Assembly: GCA_046329515.1 (NCBI GenBank)
Contig: JAXLUM010000003.1
Coordinates: 248,001-312,000 of the forward strand
Direction: 5' to 3'
Origin: Bog-950 sp046329515
Lineage (GTDB): Bacteria; Bacteroidota; Bacteroidia; Chitinophagales; LD1
DNA: 64,000 nucleotides
The notes beneath the pieces are model-generated. The model was not told the origin of the DNA, ran no database searches, and saw only the letters and a list, made by a program, of their open reading frames with translations. Below, piece after piece: positions 9,529-16,611 of the stretch (the first letter of the stretch is position 1; every line of letters begins with the position of its first letter). Both the position numbers and the translations under genes were made by a program.

Positions 9529-10005
9529 ATGACTGCCGCTAAACTTACCTGGGTGCAAAAATTGAATAAGGAGCAGCAACCAAAAACAGAAAAGCTGGAT
9601 AAAAAACTGCGCGAGAAGTGGGGCGGTGAAACCATGTTTATTGCCACCCCCAAAATGGTGCAGGAACTGGTGGCGCAAATACCTAAAGGCAAAGTAACCA
9701 CAGTGAATTTGATTCGGGAGAAACTGGCCGGCCAAAACGGAACGGATATAACCTGCCCGATTACAACCGGCATTTTCTTATGGATAGTGGCTAACGCTAT
9801 GGAAGAAATGCGCGCAGCGGGGGCAAAGAAAATTGTGCCTTATTGGCGCGTGCTTAAAGAGGGAGGCAAGCTGAATGAGAAGTTTCCCGGTGGCTTGGAG
9901 ACACATGCCGCTAAACTGCAGGACGAAGGCTTTTTAATAGTAAACAATCGTGCAGGCAAGAAAACCTATGTAGCGGATTACGAGAAAAAATTATTCCGAT
10001 TTTAA
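9529..10005 (+). CDS. MGMT-family alkyltransferase-like protein lacking the acceptor Cys
   Basis: 158 residues. The C-terminal part is the DNA-binding domain of O6-methylguanine-DNA methyltransferase: VAQIPKGKVTTVNLIREKLAG (recognition-helix region), then KIVPYWRVLKEGGKLNEKFPGG where true MGMT has I/V-P-C-H-R-V. The acceptor Cys is replaced (PYWR), as in alkyltransferase-like (ATL) proteins, which bind O6-alkylguanine and hand it to nucleotide excision repair without dealkylating it. An N-terminal ~30-residue charged extension (KLNKEQQPKTEKLDKKL) precedes the domain. Damage sensing is inferred from the motif. It is followed after 45 bp by the cysteine leader ORF on the same strand. Confidence 0.75.
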   Translation: MTAAKLTWVQKLNKEQQPKTEKLDKKLREKWGGETMFIATPKMVQELVAQIPKGKVTTVNLIREKLAGQNGTDITCPITTGIFLWIVANAMEEMRAAGAKKIVPYWRVLKEGGKLNEKFPGGLETHAAKLQDEGFLIVNNRAGKKTYVADYEKKLFRF

Positions 10006-10017
10006 TTTCGTTAACGC

Positions 10018-10046
10018 TTGCATGCGTCAATAAATTTTTAAATTCG
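10018..10046 (+). promoter_or_regulatory. candidate Bacteroidota promoter of the cys leader
   Basis: TTG at 10018-10020, an 18-bp spacer, then TAAATTCG at 10039-10046, a 7/8 match to TAnnTTTG. It would start transcription almost at the leader ATG (10051), giving a very short or absent 5' UTR. The spacing fits the phylum's sigma factor; no expression data. Confidence 0.45.
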
Positions 10047-10050
10047 CTTT

Positions 10051-10110
10051 ATGTTATTGAACACAAACATTGCTATCTGTTGTTGCTGCCATTCGCTAAA
10101 CGAAGGGTAG
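10051..10110 (+). CDS. cysteine leader peptide of a transcription attenuator
   Basis: 19-codon ORF encoding MLLNTNIAICCCCHSLNEG. Four consecutive Cys codons (TGT TGT TGC TGC) lie at 10078-10089, and the stop codon TAG is at 10108-10110. It precedes serine acetyltransferase and cysteine synthase, so a run of Cys codons is the expected sensor of charged tRNA-Cys. The last codons and the first base of the stop (10100-10108) form the antiterminator arm: a ribosome stalled on the Cys codons leaves that arm free, whereas one at the stop covers it. Assignment rests on codon content, position and hairpin geometry. Confidence 0.78.
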   Translation: MLLNTNIAICCCCHSLNEG

Positions 10111-10154
10111 GTGCATTATATATAGTAGTGTAAAAAATAGAATGAACCCTTCGT
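10100..10154 (+). promoter_or_regulatory. antiterminator hairpin of the cys attenuator
   Basis: ACGAAGGGT at 10100-10108 is a perfect 9-bp complement of ACCCTTCGT at 10146-10154, separated by an A/T-rich 37-nt loop. The downstream arm overlaps the left arm of the terminator (10145-10153), so the two hairpins exclude each other. Forming this one permits read-through into cysE. Confidence 0.72.
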
Positions 10155-10177
10155 ATTCCGAGGGGTTTTTTGTTTTT
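10145..10177 (+). terminator. intrinsic terminator inside the cysE leader (attenuator)
   Basis: Arms AACCCTTCG (10145-10153) and CGAGGGGTT (10159-10167), loop TATTC, one G-T wobble, followed by a T-run (TTTTTTGTTTTT from 10166). It lies 8 bp before the cysE ATG, after the promoter and leader ORF, so it must be conditional. It would also end transcripts coming from the upstream ATL gene. Confidence 0.8.
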
Positions 10178-10184
10178 ATAAATC

Positions 10185-11003
10185 ATGGTTATGAAAAGTG
10201 AATCGAATCTTACAATAGACTTTAGCCGCTTACCATCGCGGGCTTTAACGCATAGGTTTGTAGATGGATTGGTAGACTACCTTTTCCCTGTTGAAGCCAA
10301 CTTTAGTTTTAACGAAGACCTGCATGATGAAAAAGCGGATAAACTGCGGCTTATATTAAGAGGGTTATTGGAGCCCTTGCATTTGCCCGGAGATTCTTTA
10401 GACGATATTGGCGAGCGTTTTTTCTTGTCTATTCCTTCTGTTTACAACAAGCTTATTAAGGATGCTGAGCTGTTTTTGCAAAGCGACCCGGCTGCTGAAT
10501 GCATTGAAGAAGTAATACTGGCCTATCCCGGTTTTTATGCCATTACCGTTTACCGTATTGCGCATGAGTTAGCACTGCTTAACGTGCCTATTATACCACG
10601 AATAATTACGGAATACGCCCACGCTAAAACAGGTATCGATATTCACCCCGGTGCCCGCATCGGTTACCCGTTTTTTATTGACCACGGTACGGGGGTGGTA
10701 ATTGGCCAAACTACAGTTATAGGTAACCATGTGCGTGTTTACCAGGGGGTAACGCTGGGCGCATTGGCCGTTAGAAAAGAAGGACAGGGGGCAAAGCGCC
10801 ATCCTACCATTGAAGACAACGTTATAATATATGCCGGTAGTTGTATACTGGGAGGAGATACAGTAATAGGGCACGACAGTGTTATTGGGGGTAATGTGTG
10901 GTTAACTCAAAGCATAGTGCCTTATTCTGTAGTTTACCATAAAAGCGAAGTTCACATACGCGATAAAAGTGAAATGAACGGTGTGGTAGATTTTGTAATT
11001 TGA
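10185..11003 (+). CDS. cysE: serine O-acetyltransferase
   Basis: 272 residues. Transfers acetyl from acetyl-CoA to L-serine, giving O-acetylserine, the committed step of cysteine synthesis. The C-terminal left-handed beta-helix with hexapeptide repeats is clear (IDIHPGARIGYPFFIDHG, GVVIGQTTVIGNHVRVYQGV, KRHPTIEDNVIIYAGS, GGDTVIGHDSVIGGNVW), including the catalytic-type DHGTG and H-P region. The ~130-residue helical N-terminus is typical of the longer Bacteroidota form. Two ATGs (10185, 10191) are possible starts. Expression is probably controlled by the Cys-codon attenuator directly upstream. The partner cysK lies 573 bp downstream, separated by an inserted-looking cassette. Confidence 0.92.
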   Translation: MVMKSESNLTIDFSRLPSRALTHRFVDGLVDYLFPVEANFSFNEDLHDEKADKLRLILRGLLEPLHLPGDSLDDIGERFFLSIPSVYNKLIKDAELFLQSDPAAECIEEVILAYPGFYAITVYRIAHELALLNVPIIPRIITEYAHAKTGIDIHPGARIGYPFFIDHGTGVVIGQTTVIGNHVRVYQGVTLGALAVRKEGQGAKRHPTIEDNVIIYAGSCILGGDTVIGHDSVIGGNVWLTQSIVPYSVVYHKSEVHIRDKSEMNGVVDFVI

Positions 11004-11085
11004 TGAATGGTGAGCGGTGAATGGTAAATAGTAAGTGGTAAATGGCAAGATGTGAATGGTAAGTAGCAAGTAGTAAAAGGTAATG
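11004..11085. repeat. left flank of the four-helix-bundle cassette: degenerate TGAATGGTAA-like repeats
   Basis: About 80 bp of purine-rich near-repeats on the + strand (GAATGGT, GGTAAATAGTAAGTGG, GAATGGTAAGTAGCAAG). AATAGTAAGTGG at 11027-11038 is repeated as an exact 12-bp inverse complement at 11499-11510 on the other side of the gene. Confidence 0.7.
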
Positions 11086-11087
11086 AT

Positions 11088-11456
11088 ATGCTGGAATTAA
11101 GTCATAAGAAGCTGGAAGTGTGGAAGCTTGGTTTGGAGTTGGTTAAAGAAGTTTATCAACTAACTGCCAAACTGCCCAGGGAAGAAACCTTTGGCTTAAC
11201 CGCACAAATGCGCCGCAGTTCTGTTTCAGTAGTATCTAATTTAGCGGAAGGTGCCGCGCGTAAATCGCAAAAGGAGAAGGTTCGCTTTTTCGAAGTTTCC
11301 CGTTCATCTCTTGTTGAATTAGATACACAGGTTCAATTGTGTTTAACGCTTAACTATTTTAGAGAAACGGACTTGAAAATTCTTGAACCAATAGTTCAAT
11401 CGGTTTTTAAAATTTTATCAAAGCTTATAAGCAACGCAGAACAAAAAAATAATTGA
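11088..11456 (+). CDS. four-helix bundle protein (23S rRNA intervening-sequence / S23 family)
   Basis: 122 residues. The family signature is clear: LEVWKLGLELVKEVYQLTAKLP, then FGLTAQMRRSSVSVVSNLAEGAA and the C-terminal LVELDTQVQL. Members are the proteins encoded within 23S rRNA intervening sequences and relatives of the DGR accessory protein Avd. Most are free-standing genes of unknown role that assemble as pentameric four-helix bundles. Here it sits inside the cysE-cysK operon, flanked on both sides by low-complexity repeats with a 12-bp inverted match, which suggests a small mobile or domesticated cassette. No reverse transcriptase or variable repeat is seen nearby, so a diversity-generating retroelement is not supported. 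Confidence 0.85.
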   Translation: MLELSHKKLEVWKLGLELVKEVYQLTAKLPREETFGLTAQMRRSSVSVVSNLAEGAARKSQKEKVRFFEVSRSSLVELDTQVQLCLTLNYFRETDLKILEPIVQSVFKILSKLISNAEQKNN

Positions 11457-11480
11457 TTCACCATAAACTAAAAACAACGT

Positions 11481-11564
11481 TGGCTGTTAAACCACTAGCC
11501 ACTTACTATTAACCATTAACTAACAAAGCACTGGCTGTTTAACCACTAGCCACTCGCTATTAAC
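11481..11564. repeat. right flank of the cassette: two 33-bp direct repeats
   Basis: TGGCTGTTAAACCACTAGCC... at 11481-11513 and its copy at 11532-11564 (3 mismatches in 33 bp, 51-bp period). Each carries CCAC..(T/C)..CTATTAAC. 11499-11510 (CCACTTACTATT) is the inverse complement of part of the left flank. The second copy ends 11 bp before the cysK ATG. Confidence 0.8.
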
Positions 11565-11575
11565 TACTAACTATT

Positions 11576-12493
11576 ATGAGAGCAAACAACATTTTAGAAA
11601 CCGTCGGCAACACGCCGCACTTACGCATTAACCGTTTATTCGGTAACCAACATGAAGTTTGGATAAAACTGGAACGCAGTAACCCCGGCGGCAGTATTAA
11701 GGACCGCATAGCTTTATCAATGGTGGAGGACGCCGAAAAGAAGGGTCTGCTTAAACCTGGAAGTGTAATTGTAGAACCTACTTCGGGTAATACGGGTATT
11801 GGTCTGGCATTAGTGGCCGCTGTTAAAGGCTACAAATTGATATTGGTAATGCCTGAATCAATGAGTATTGAACGCCGCCGTTTAATGAAAGCTTACGGGG
11901 CCACCTTTGAGTTAACCCCCCGCGAAAAAGGGATGAAGGGGGCAATTGAAAAGGCAAACGAATTAGCTGCCAGCATACCTAATTCCTGGGTGCCGCAGCA
12001 GTTTGATAACCCTGCGAATATTGAAGTGCATGTGCGCACCACTGCGCAGGAAATTTTGAAAGATTTTCCTGATGGCATTGACTACCTTATTACAGGAGTA
12101 GGTACCGGCGGACATATTACCGGCGTTGGTAAAGTATTAAAAGAGAAATTCCCCAAGCTTAAAGTATTTGCTGTTGAACCGGTGCTTTCGCCGGTTATAA
12201 GCGGTGGCCAACCGGCACCGCATCCTATACAGGGTATCGGTGCAGGCTTTATACCCGGCAACCTTGATACAGGAATATTAGATGGCGTTATTACCATAAG
12301 CAAAGAGGATGCATTTGAATACGCTATACGCGCTGGCAAGGAAGAGGGACTGTTTGGTGGTATAAGTTCGGGCGCTACCCTTGCAGCCATCGCCAAAAAG
12401 TTACCGGAAATTGAAGCAGGCAAAAAAATACTGGGCTTTAACTACGACACAGGCGAGCGCTATTTAAGTATAGAAGGCCTGTTCGAATTATAA
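11576..12493 (+). CDS. cysK: cysteine synthase (O-acetylserine sulfhydrylase)
   Basis: 305 residues. PLP enzyme making cysteine from O-acetylserine and sulfide. The PLP lysine is in KLERSNPGGSIKDRIALSM (about residue 45), the substrate loop is VEPTSGNTGIGLALVA, the phosphate-binding glycine loop is TGVGTGGHITGVGKV, and HPIQGIGAGFIPGNLDT favours the CysK over the CysM branch. C-terminal EEGLFGGISSGATLAA is also canonical. It is the second enzyme of the cysE operon; the intervening four-helix-bundle cassette has pushed it away. No separate promoter was recognised before it, so it is probably co-transcribed under the leader attenuator. Confidence 0.9.
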   Translation: MRANNILETVGNTPHLRINRLFGNQHEVWIKLERSNPGGSIKDRIALSMVEDAEKKGLLKPGSVIVEPTSGNTGIGLALVAAVKGYKLILVMPESMSIERRRLMKAYGATFELTPREKGMKGAIEKANELAASIPNSWVPQQFDNPANIEVHVRTTAQEILKDFPDGIDYLITGVGTGGHITGVGKVLKEKFPKLKVFAVEPVLSPVISGGQPAPHPIQGIGAGFIPGNLDTGILDGVITISKEDAFEYAIRAGKEEGLFGGISSGATLAAIAKKLPEIEAGKKILGFNYDTGERYLSIEGLFEL

Positions 12494-12511
12494 GAAATGG
12501 TTTTTAGGTAT

Positions 12512-12552
12512 AAGCCCGTACGCATTTCCCATAAGTGCGGCGGGCTTTTTTA
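12512..12552 (+). terminator. intrinsic terminator after cysK
   Basis: Arms AAGCCCG (12512-12518) and CGGGCTT (12541-12547), with inner CGCA/TGCG pairing, then a run of T to 12551. It lies between cysK and the convergent TlpA-like gene. Confidence 0.85.
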
Positions 12553-13281
12553 TTGCTTCAACGCATTGTCGATATCGCGTTTCAAAATGTTTTCAATACC
12601 CGGTAAGCCGCCAACATAACTGTTTAGTATTTTACCGGTTCGGCTTATTACAAGGTGCGTTGGGTAAACACCAACACCAAATTTATCAATCAGCGAAACG
12701 GCTTCGGGGCATATTTTGTAGCTAATGGGTTGTTTGGCAATAAAGGCTTTCACCTTGCTTAACTTTTCATAATTGGGTGCCAGAAAAACCACATCCTTTC
12801 TGCCTTTGTATTGAGCTACCAAACTATCCAAATCGGGCATTTCATAAATGCAGGGTTTGCATTGGGTAAACCAAAAATTCATTACTACCACCTTGCCCTT
12901 TAAATCATCTGAACTTATGGTGCTGCTATCCATCAGGTAGGTCTCAAAGTAGGGCATCATATCGCCCACCTTAGGCCCGGGCAAATGTTCAGCGCCGGGT
13001 ATACGTGCCTGTGTTTCGCGTTTGCCTTTATCTGCACTACTGGCCTTTCTTAGCTCGTATTCAGTAATGTGCCCGCTTTTATCGCGCACAGGGTCTAAGG
13101 TGTAATTACCCGTGCTAAGCATTTTAATAAGGGAGTTGTAGGGTATGCGTGTGCCAAATGAATCGCGCACCAAAGTATGCTCATCTATCTGCACCCTGAA
13201 AGAAGAGGACTTTTGCGCCTGTGCGCTAAAAAAGAAAAGACTAAACAACAGCGCTGCAAACACCCATTTCAAATTCTTCAT
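12550..13281 (-). CDS. TlpA-family secreted thioredoxin-like protein
   Basis: 243 residues from the ATG at 13281, which gives a normal signal peptide (MKNLKWVFAALLFSLFFFSAQAQ); an ATG three codons upstream is also possible. The C-terminal ~150 residues are a thioredoxin fold with the redox motif CKPC (MNFWFTQCKPCIYEMPDLDS) and the cis-Pro region GVGVYPTHLVI. The N-terminal ~90 residues form a lineage-specific domain. Expected periplasmic or membrane-anchored thiol-disulfide reductase or chaperone; partner unknown. It converges with cysK over a terminator. Confidence 0.85.
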   Translation of the reverse strand: MKNLKWVFAALLFSLFFFSAQAQKSSSFRVQIDEHTLVRDSFGTRIPYNSLIKMLSTGNYTLDPVRDKSGHITEYELRKASSADKGKRETQARIPGAEHLPGPKVGDMMPYFETYLMDSSTISSDDLKGKVVVMNFWFTQCKPCIYEMPDLDSLVAQYKGRKDVVFLAPNYEKLSKVKAFIAKQPISYKICPEAVSLIDKFGVGVYPTHLVISRTGKILNSYVGGLPGIENILKRDIDNALKQ

Positions 13282-13421
13282 CCTGAACATACTCCCTTAC
13301 CCTTTTTATAAATACGCAGCCATGCCGCTTTTGTTATTAAACAAAATTGCTGCCAATTGTTTATAACAGAAATTTAGTAATAGTTGGGCGAAAAAAACGT
13401 TGATGTAGGTAAAAACCAAAC

Positions 13422-14288
13422 ATGAAAAGCGCTATCCTGCTATTGTCTGTTTTTTTACTTAGCTGTGCTGCACCATTGCAGCAGGCTAAAAATAATGTCC
13501 TTGATACTTCTGAGCACAACAAATACAGTTGGAAGGGCAGCTACACTATAGAGAACAAACTGCTTAACCGCATACCAACACCTGAAGGCTTTGAGCGGAA
13601 GCAGGTAGAAAAGAAAAGCTTTGCCGATTGGTTGCGCAATCTGCCTTTAAAACCCGGTAAGCCAGATGTGCTGCTTTACAATGGTGAAAAAAAGAACAGG
13701 CAGGATGTTCACTTTGCAGTGCTGGATATAGATGTGGGGAATAAAGACCTTCAACAATGTGCTGATGCGGTTATCCGCTTACGTGCTGAATATCTGTTCG
13801 CACAAAAAAATTACGATGCCATTCATTACAACTTTACCAACGGCTGGCGTTTTGATTATACCAAATGGAAACAGGGGTTCAGACCTAAAATAACGAACAA
13901 CCTGGTAGAGTTGCAAAAAACGACAAAGGCAGATGACTCCTACGAATCGTTTAAGGAATATCTGCAAATGGTTTTTAATTACAGCGGCACAAATTCCCTA
14001 AGCGCTGAATTAAAACCTGTAGCACATGTGCATGATGTGAAGGCTGGCGATGTATTTATAAAAGGAGGTTTTCCGGGGCATGCAGTATTAGTGTTGGATG
14101 TAGCTGAAAATGCAAAAGGAGAGAAGGTGTTCTTATTAGCTCAAAGCTATATGCCGGCTCAGGACATTCATGTGCTCATTAATCCTAACAGCGCAGAACT
14201 CTCTCCATGGTATTCCGAAAAGTTTTTTGAGGTGTTGGCTACACCCGAATGGACCTTTTACAATACCGATCTTAAGAGCTGGAACTAG
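13422..14288 (+). CDS. DUF4846-family lipoprotein
   Basis: 288 residues. Lipobox Cys15 (LLSVFLLSCAAP). The remainder matches what I know as DUF4846: IPTPEGFERKQVEKKSFADW, LPLKPGKPDVLLYNG, CADAVIRLRAEYLFAQ, YDAIHYNFTNGWRFDYTKW, VKAGDVFIKGGFPGHAVLVLD and AQDIHVLINPN. The FPGHAVLVLD segment with a conserved His recalls NlpC/P60-like or transglutaminase-like folds, but no function is established to my knowledge. Probably sits on the periplasmic side of a membrane. It stands alone upstream of the palindromic operator region. Confidence 0.8.
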   Translation: MKSAILLLSVFLLSCAAPLQQAKNNVLDTSEHNKYSWKGSYTIENKLLNRIPTPEGFERKQVEKKSFADWLRNLPLKPGKPDVLLYNGEKKNRQDVHFAVLDIDVGNKDLQQCADAVIRLRAEYLFAQKNYDAIHYNFTNGWRFDYTKWKQGFRPKITNNLVELQKTTKADDSYESFKEYLQMVFNYSGTNSLSAELKPVAHVHDVKAGDVFIKGGFPGHAVLVLDVAENAKGEKVFLLAQSYMPAQDIHVLINPNSAELSPWYSEKFFEVLATPEWTFYNTDLKSWN

Positions 14289-14314
14289 CAATTCGTCTTC
14301 AACTGACGAAAATC

Positions 14315-14333
14315 ATTTAGATTTAGTCTAAAT
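14315..14333. promoter_or_regulatory. palindromic operator O1 (TTTAGA-N5-TCTAAA)
   Basis: ATTTAGA (14315-14321) and TCTAAAT (14327-14333), perfect 7-bp arms around TTTAG. Its right edge shares a base with a TAAATTTG -7 promoter box at 14333-14340. This is the size and AT-rich symmetry of a DtxR/MntR/IdeR-type metal-repressor site; the regulator is inferred from the iron-type operon downstream. Confidence 0.65.
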
Positions 14334-14340
14334 AAATTTG
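14333..14340 (+). promoter_or_regulatory. -7 box (TAnnTTTG) of the FecA-like operon
   Basis: TAAATTTG is an exact match to the Bacteroidota -7 consensus. No good TTG lies 17-23 bp upstream, so the promoter may be weak or activator-dependent. It abuts operator O1, so occupancy of O1 would block polymerase. Confidence 0.5.
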
Positions 14341-14380
14341 GAAACTCGCGCTGGGCGCATAGATTTGCGGTTGAAATTTA

Positions 14381-14397
14381 TTTAGATTAAATCTAAA
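14381..14397. promoter_or_regulatory. palindromic operator O2 (TTTAGA-N5-TCTAAA)
   Basis: TTTAGATT-A-AATCTAAA, 8-bp perfect arms, ending 7 bp before the receptor ATG. It shares the TTTAGA-N5-TCTAAA consensus with O1, 65 bp away centre to centre. O1 and O2 flanks also form a 13-bp inverted repeat (14327-14339 against 14374-14386), so looping or an RNA hairpin is possible. Confidence 0.65.
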
Positions 14398-14404
14398 CAA
14401 GGCT

Positions 14405-16600
14405 ATGGCTCGTTTTTTACCTGCATTCCTCTCTTTTTCATTACTTTTTGTTTATCAACTACTTAATGCTCAGGATAGCAGCGCGGTTAAACCGGCTATA
14501 AATGCTGAACTTGGCGGGGTAACCATATCAGCAGTTAAGTCGCTTAAAGGGATGGGTTACCTGGGCGAGGTAAGTAATGGAGCTGTGTATGCCGGCAAAA
14601 AAACAGAGGTATTAATAACAGATAGTATTGATGCCAACACCGCACTAAGTAATCCCCGGCAGGTAATGGGCCGCATACCTGGCGCTGTATTTTCTGAAAC
14701 CTTGGGCAGTGGCTTCCCATCTAATGGAGTAGGTTTTCGCGGCTTAAATCCATCGCAAAGTATGGAGGTAAACACGCGCATGAACGGCTATAATATAACC
14801 GCTGATTTATACGGCTATCCTGAAGCTTACTTTCTTCCAAATCTTGATGCTGTTGAACGTATTGATGTAATAAGAGGAGCTGCATCCTTACAGTATGGTC
14901 CGCATTTTGGCGGTGTTATCAATTACATAGTAAGGGAAGCTCCTAAAAAAACGATTTCATTCACTACACAGCAAACCACGGGCAGTTTCGGCTTGTTTAA
15001 CTCTTTTAATGCACTGGGTGGCACATGGAAGTGGTTTAGTTATTACGGATATTTTCAATATACCGGCATTAAAGGCTGGCGACCTAATTCTGATTACAGG
15101 CAATTTTCAGGCTTTGCCAAATTACAGGCGGTTATAAGCGATAAGGTGAAACTTAGCCTGGAGTATTCCGCCCTTCGCAACAGAATACATATGCCCGGCG
15201 GTTTATCAGATGAGCAGTTTGCTGCGGATAGCCGTGCTTCGTACCGTGCGCGCAACTGGCTGGGCAGCCCTTGGAATGTAGGCGCTTTAAAACTAGAAGC
15301 CTTTGTAAATGAGCGGTTCTCCATTCATTTTACATCCTCCCTATTGCTAAGTGCGCGTAACCTGGTTTGGCGTAATGAAGATGGGGGCCCTGCAGCAACC
15401 GATGAAATAGACCCCTCCACCGGTGCTTATGTAAACAGAGAAGTAGAGCGCGAAGGCTTTAAGAGTACATCAAACGAGTTGCGCTTTTTGTACCGATACA
15501 ACATTGGAAAAACAACGAACACCCTTGCTGCCGGCAGCCGCTTTTTCTATGGTACCATGCACAGGCAGGGTGGTGGCATAGGCACTACAGGCTCCGATTT
15601 TGATCTTACTGTTTTAGACCCCCGTTATGAATACGATTTGAACTTCACTACTACTAACGTGGCCGTTTTTGCCGAGAACGTATTCAGGCCAACGGATAAA
15701 CTTTCCATTACCCCCGGCTTCCGTTTTGAGTTTTTGAACAGCACCGCCAAAGGATATGTTGGTGAAGACGGATTTGTTTTAAATACGGATAAAGCGAAAA
15801 ACCGCTACATCTATTTATTTGGTGTTGGCTTGCAATACCAAACAACGGCTACCACAAACATCTACGCTAACTGGTCGCAAAATTACAAGCCGGTTGATTA
15901 CTCACAGCTAACCCCATTTGGCACCACTTCAAGAATAGACCCTAAGTTGAATGATGCCAACGGTTTTAATACTGACCTGGGCTTTAGAGGAACGTATAGA
16001 AACTACCTGAGTTTTGATATTGGCGGTTTCTACATGCAGTATAATAACCGCATAGGAATAGTGCAGCGCACTGATGCTGGCGGCAATGTATACCAACTGC
16101 GTACTAACGTAGATAACAGCAGGCATGTGGGTGCTGAAGCCTACCTGGAGTTTAATCCCGTTAAAGCGTTCAGGCCATCTACACGCTATGGCACTATCAG
16201 CTTCTTTAACTCCTTTAGTTTTATTGATGCCCGTTACAGTAAGGGCGAATTCAAAGGAAAGTTTGTGGAGAACGCCCCGCGCTTTATCAATCGTTTCGGA
16301 ACAACCTATGCGGTGGAAGGTTTCTCAATTACCCTTTTAATCAGCCATACCGCCTCATCGTACAGCGATGCTGCGAATACAGTAAAAAGTGAAGACGCAA
16401 TTGTAGGTCGTGTTCCGGCCTATACCGTATTTGATTTAAGTGCTACGTACAAATTTTTGAAACGTTTTAATGTAAAAGCAGGCATAAACAACATTGCCGA
16501 TACCCGCTATTTCACTAAACGTACGGATGAATATCCCGGCCCCGGCATTATTCCTGCCATTGGCAGAAGCTTTTACATAGGTTTTGGTGCATCATTTTAA
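14405..16600 (+). CDS. TonB-dependent outer-membrane receptor, FecA-like
   Basis: 731 residues. Signal peptide (MARFLPAFLSFSLLFVYQLLNAQ), then a plug domain with NPRQVMGRIPGAVF, GVGFRGLNPSQSMEV and VERIDVIRGAASLQYGPHFG, ending in GGVINYIVREAP as in ferric-citrate/siderophore receptors. The beta-barrel ends FNVKAGINNIADTRYFTKR and, at the C-terminus, GRSFYIGFGASF with terminal aromatic. No N-terminal CarboxypepD_reg domain, unlike SusC-type receptors, which favours iron chelate uptake. Two palindromic operators precede it and a di-haem peroxidase gene follows after 11 bp, together suggesting a metal-repressed iron acquisition operon. The ligand cannot be named. Confidence 0.87.
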   Translation: MARFLPAFLSFSLLFVYQLLNAQDSSAVKPAINAELGGVTISAVKSLKGMGYLGEVSNGAVYAGKKTEVLITDSIDANTALSNPRQVMGRIPGAVFSETLGSGFPSNGVGFRGLNPSQSMEVNTRMNGYNITADLYGYPEAYFLPNLDAVERIDVIRGAASLQYGPHFGGVINYIVREAPKKTISFTTQQTTGSFGLFNSFNALGGTWKWFSYYGYFQYTGIKGWRPNSDYRQFSGFAKLQAVISDKVKLSLEYSALRNRIHMPGGLSDEQFAADSRASYRARNWLGSPWNVGALKLEAFVNERFSIHFTSSLLLSARNLVWRNEDGGPAATDEIDPSTGAYVNREVEREGFKSTSNELRFLYRYNIGKTTNTLAAGSRFFYGTMHRQGGGIGTTGSDFDLTVLDPRYEYDLNFTTTNVAVFAENVFRPTDKLSITPGFRFEFLNSTAKGYVGEDGFVLNTDKAKNRYIYLFGVGLQYQTTATTNIYANWSQNYKPVDYSQLTPFGTTSRIDPKLNDANGFNTDLGFRGTYRNYLSFDIGGFYMQYNNRIGIVQRTDAGGNVYQLRTNVDNSRHVGAEAYLEFNPVKAFRPSTRYGTISFFNSFSFIDARYSKGEFKGKFVENAPRFINRFGTTYAVEGFSITLLISHTASSYSDAANTVKSEDAIVGRVPAYTVFDLSATYKFLKRFNVKAGINNIADTRYFTKRTDEYPGPGIIPAIGRSFYIGFGASF

Positions 16601-16611
16601 GTAAACGAATT

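Noticed and set aside
10006..10184. SAM- or other metabolite riboswitch before cysE
   Set aside because: No conserved riboswitch core seen; the short Cys-rich ORF plus alternative hairpins explain the leader better.
11088..11456. Diversity-generating retroelement (Avd-like protein)
   Set aside because: No reverse transcriptase or template/variable repeats nearby.
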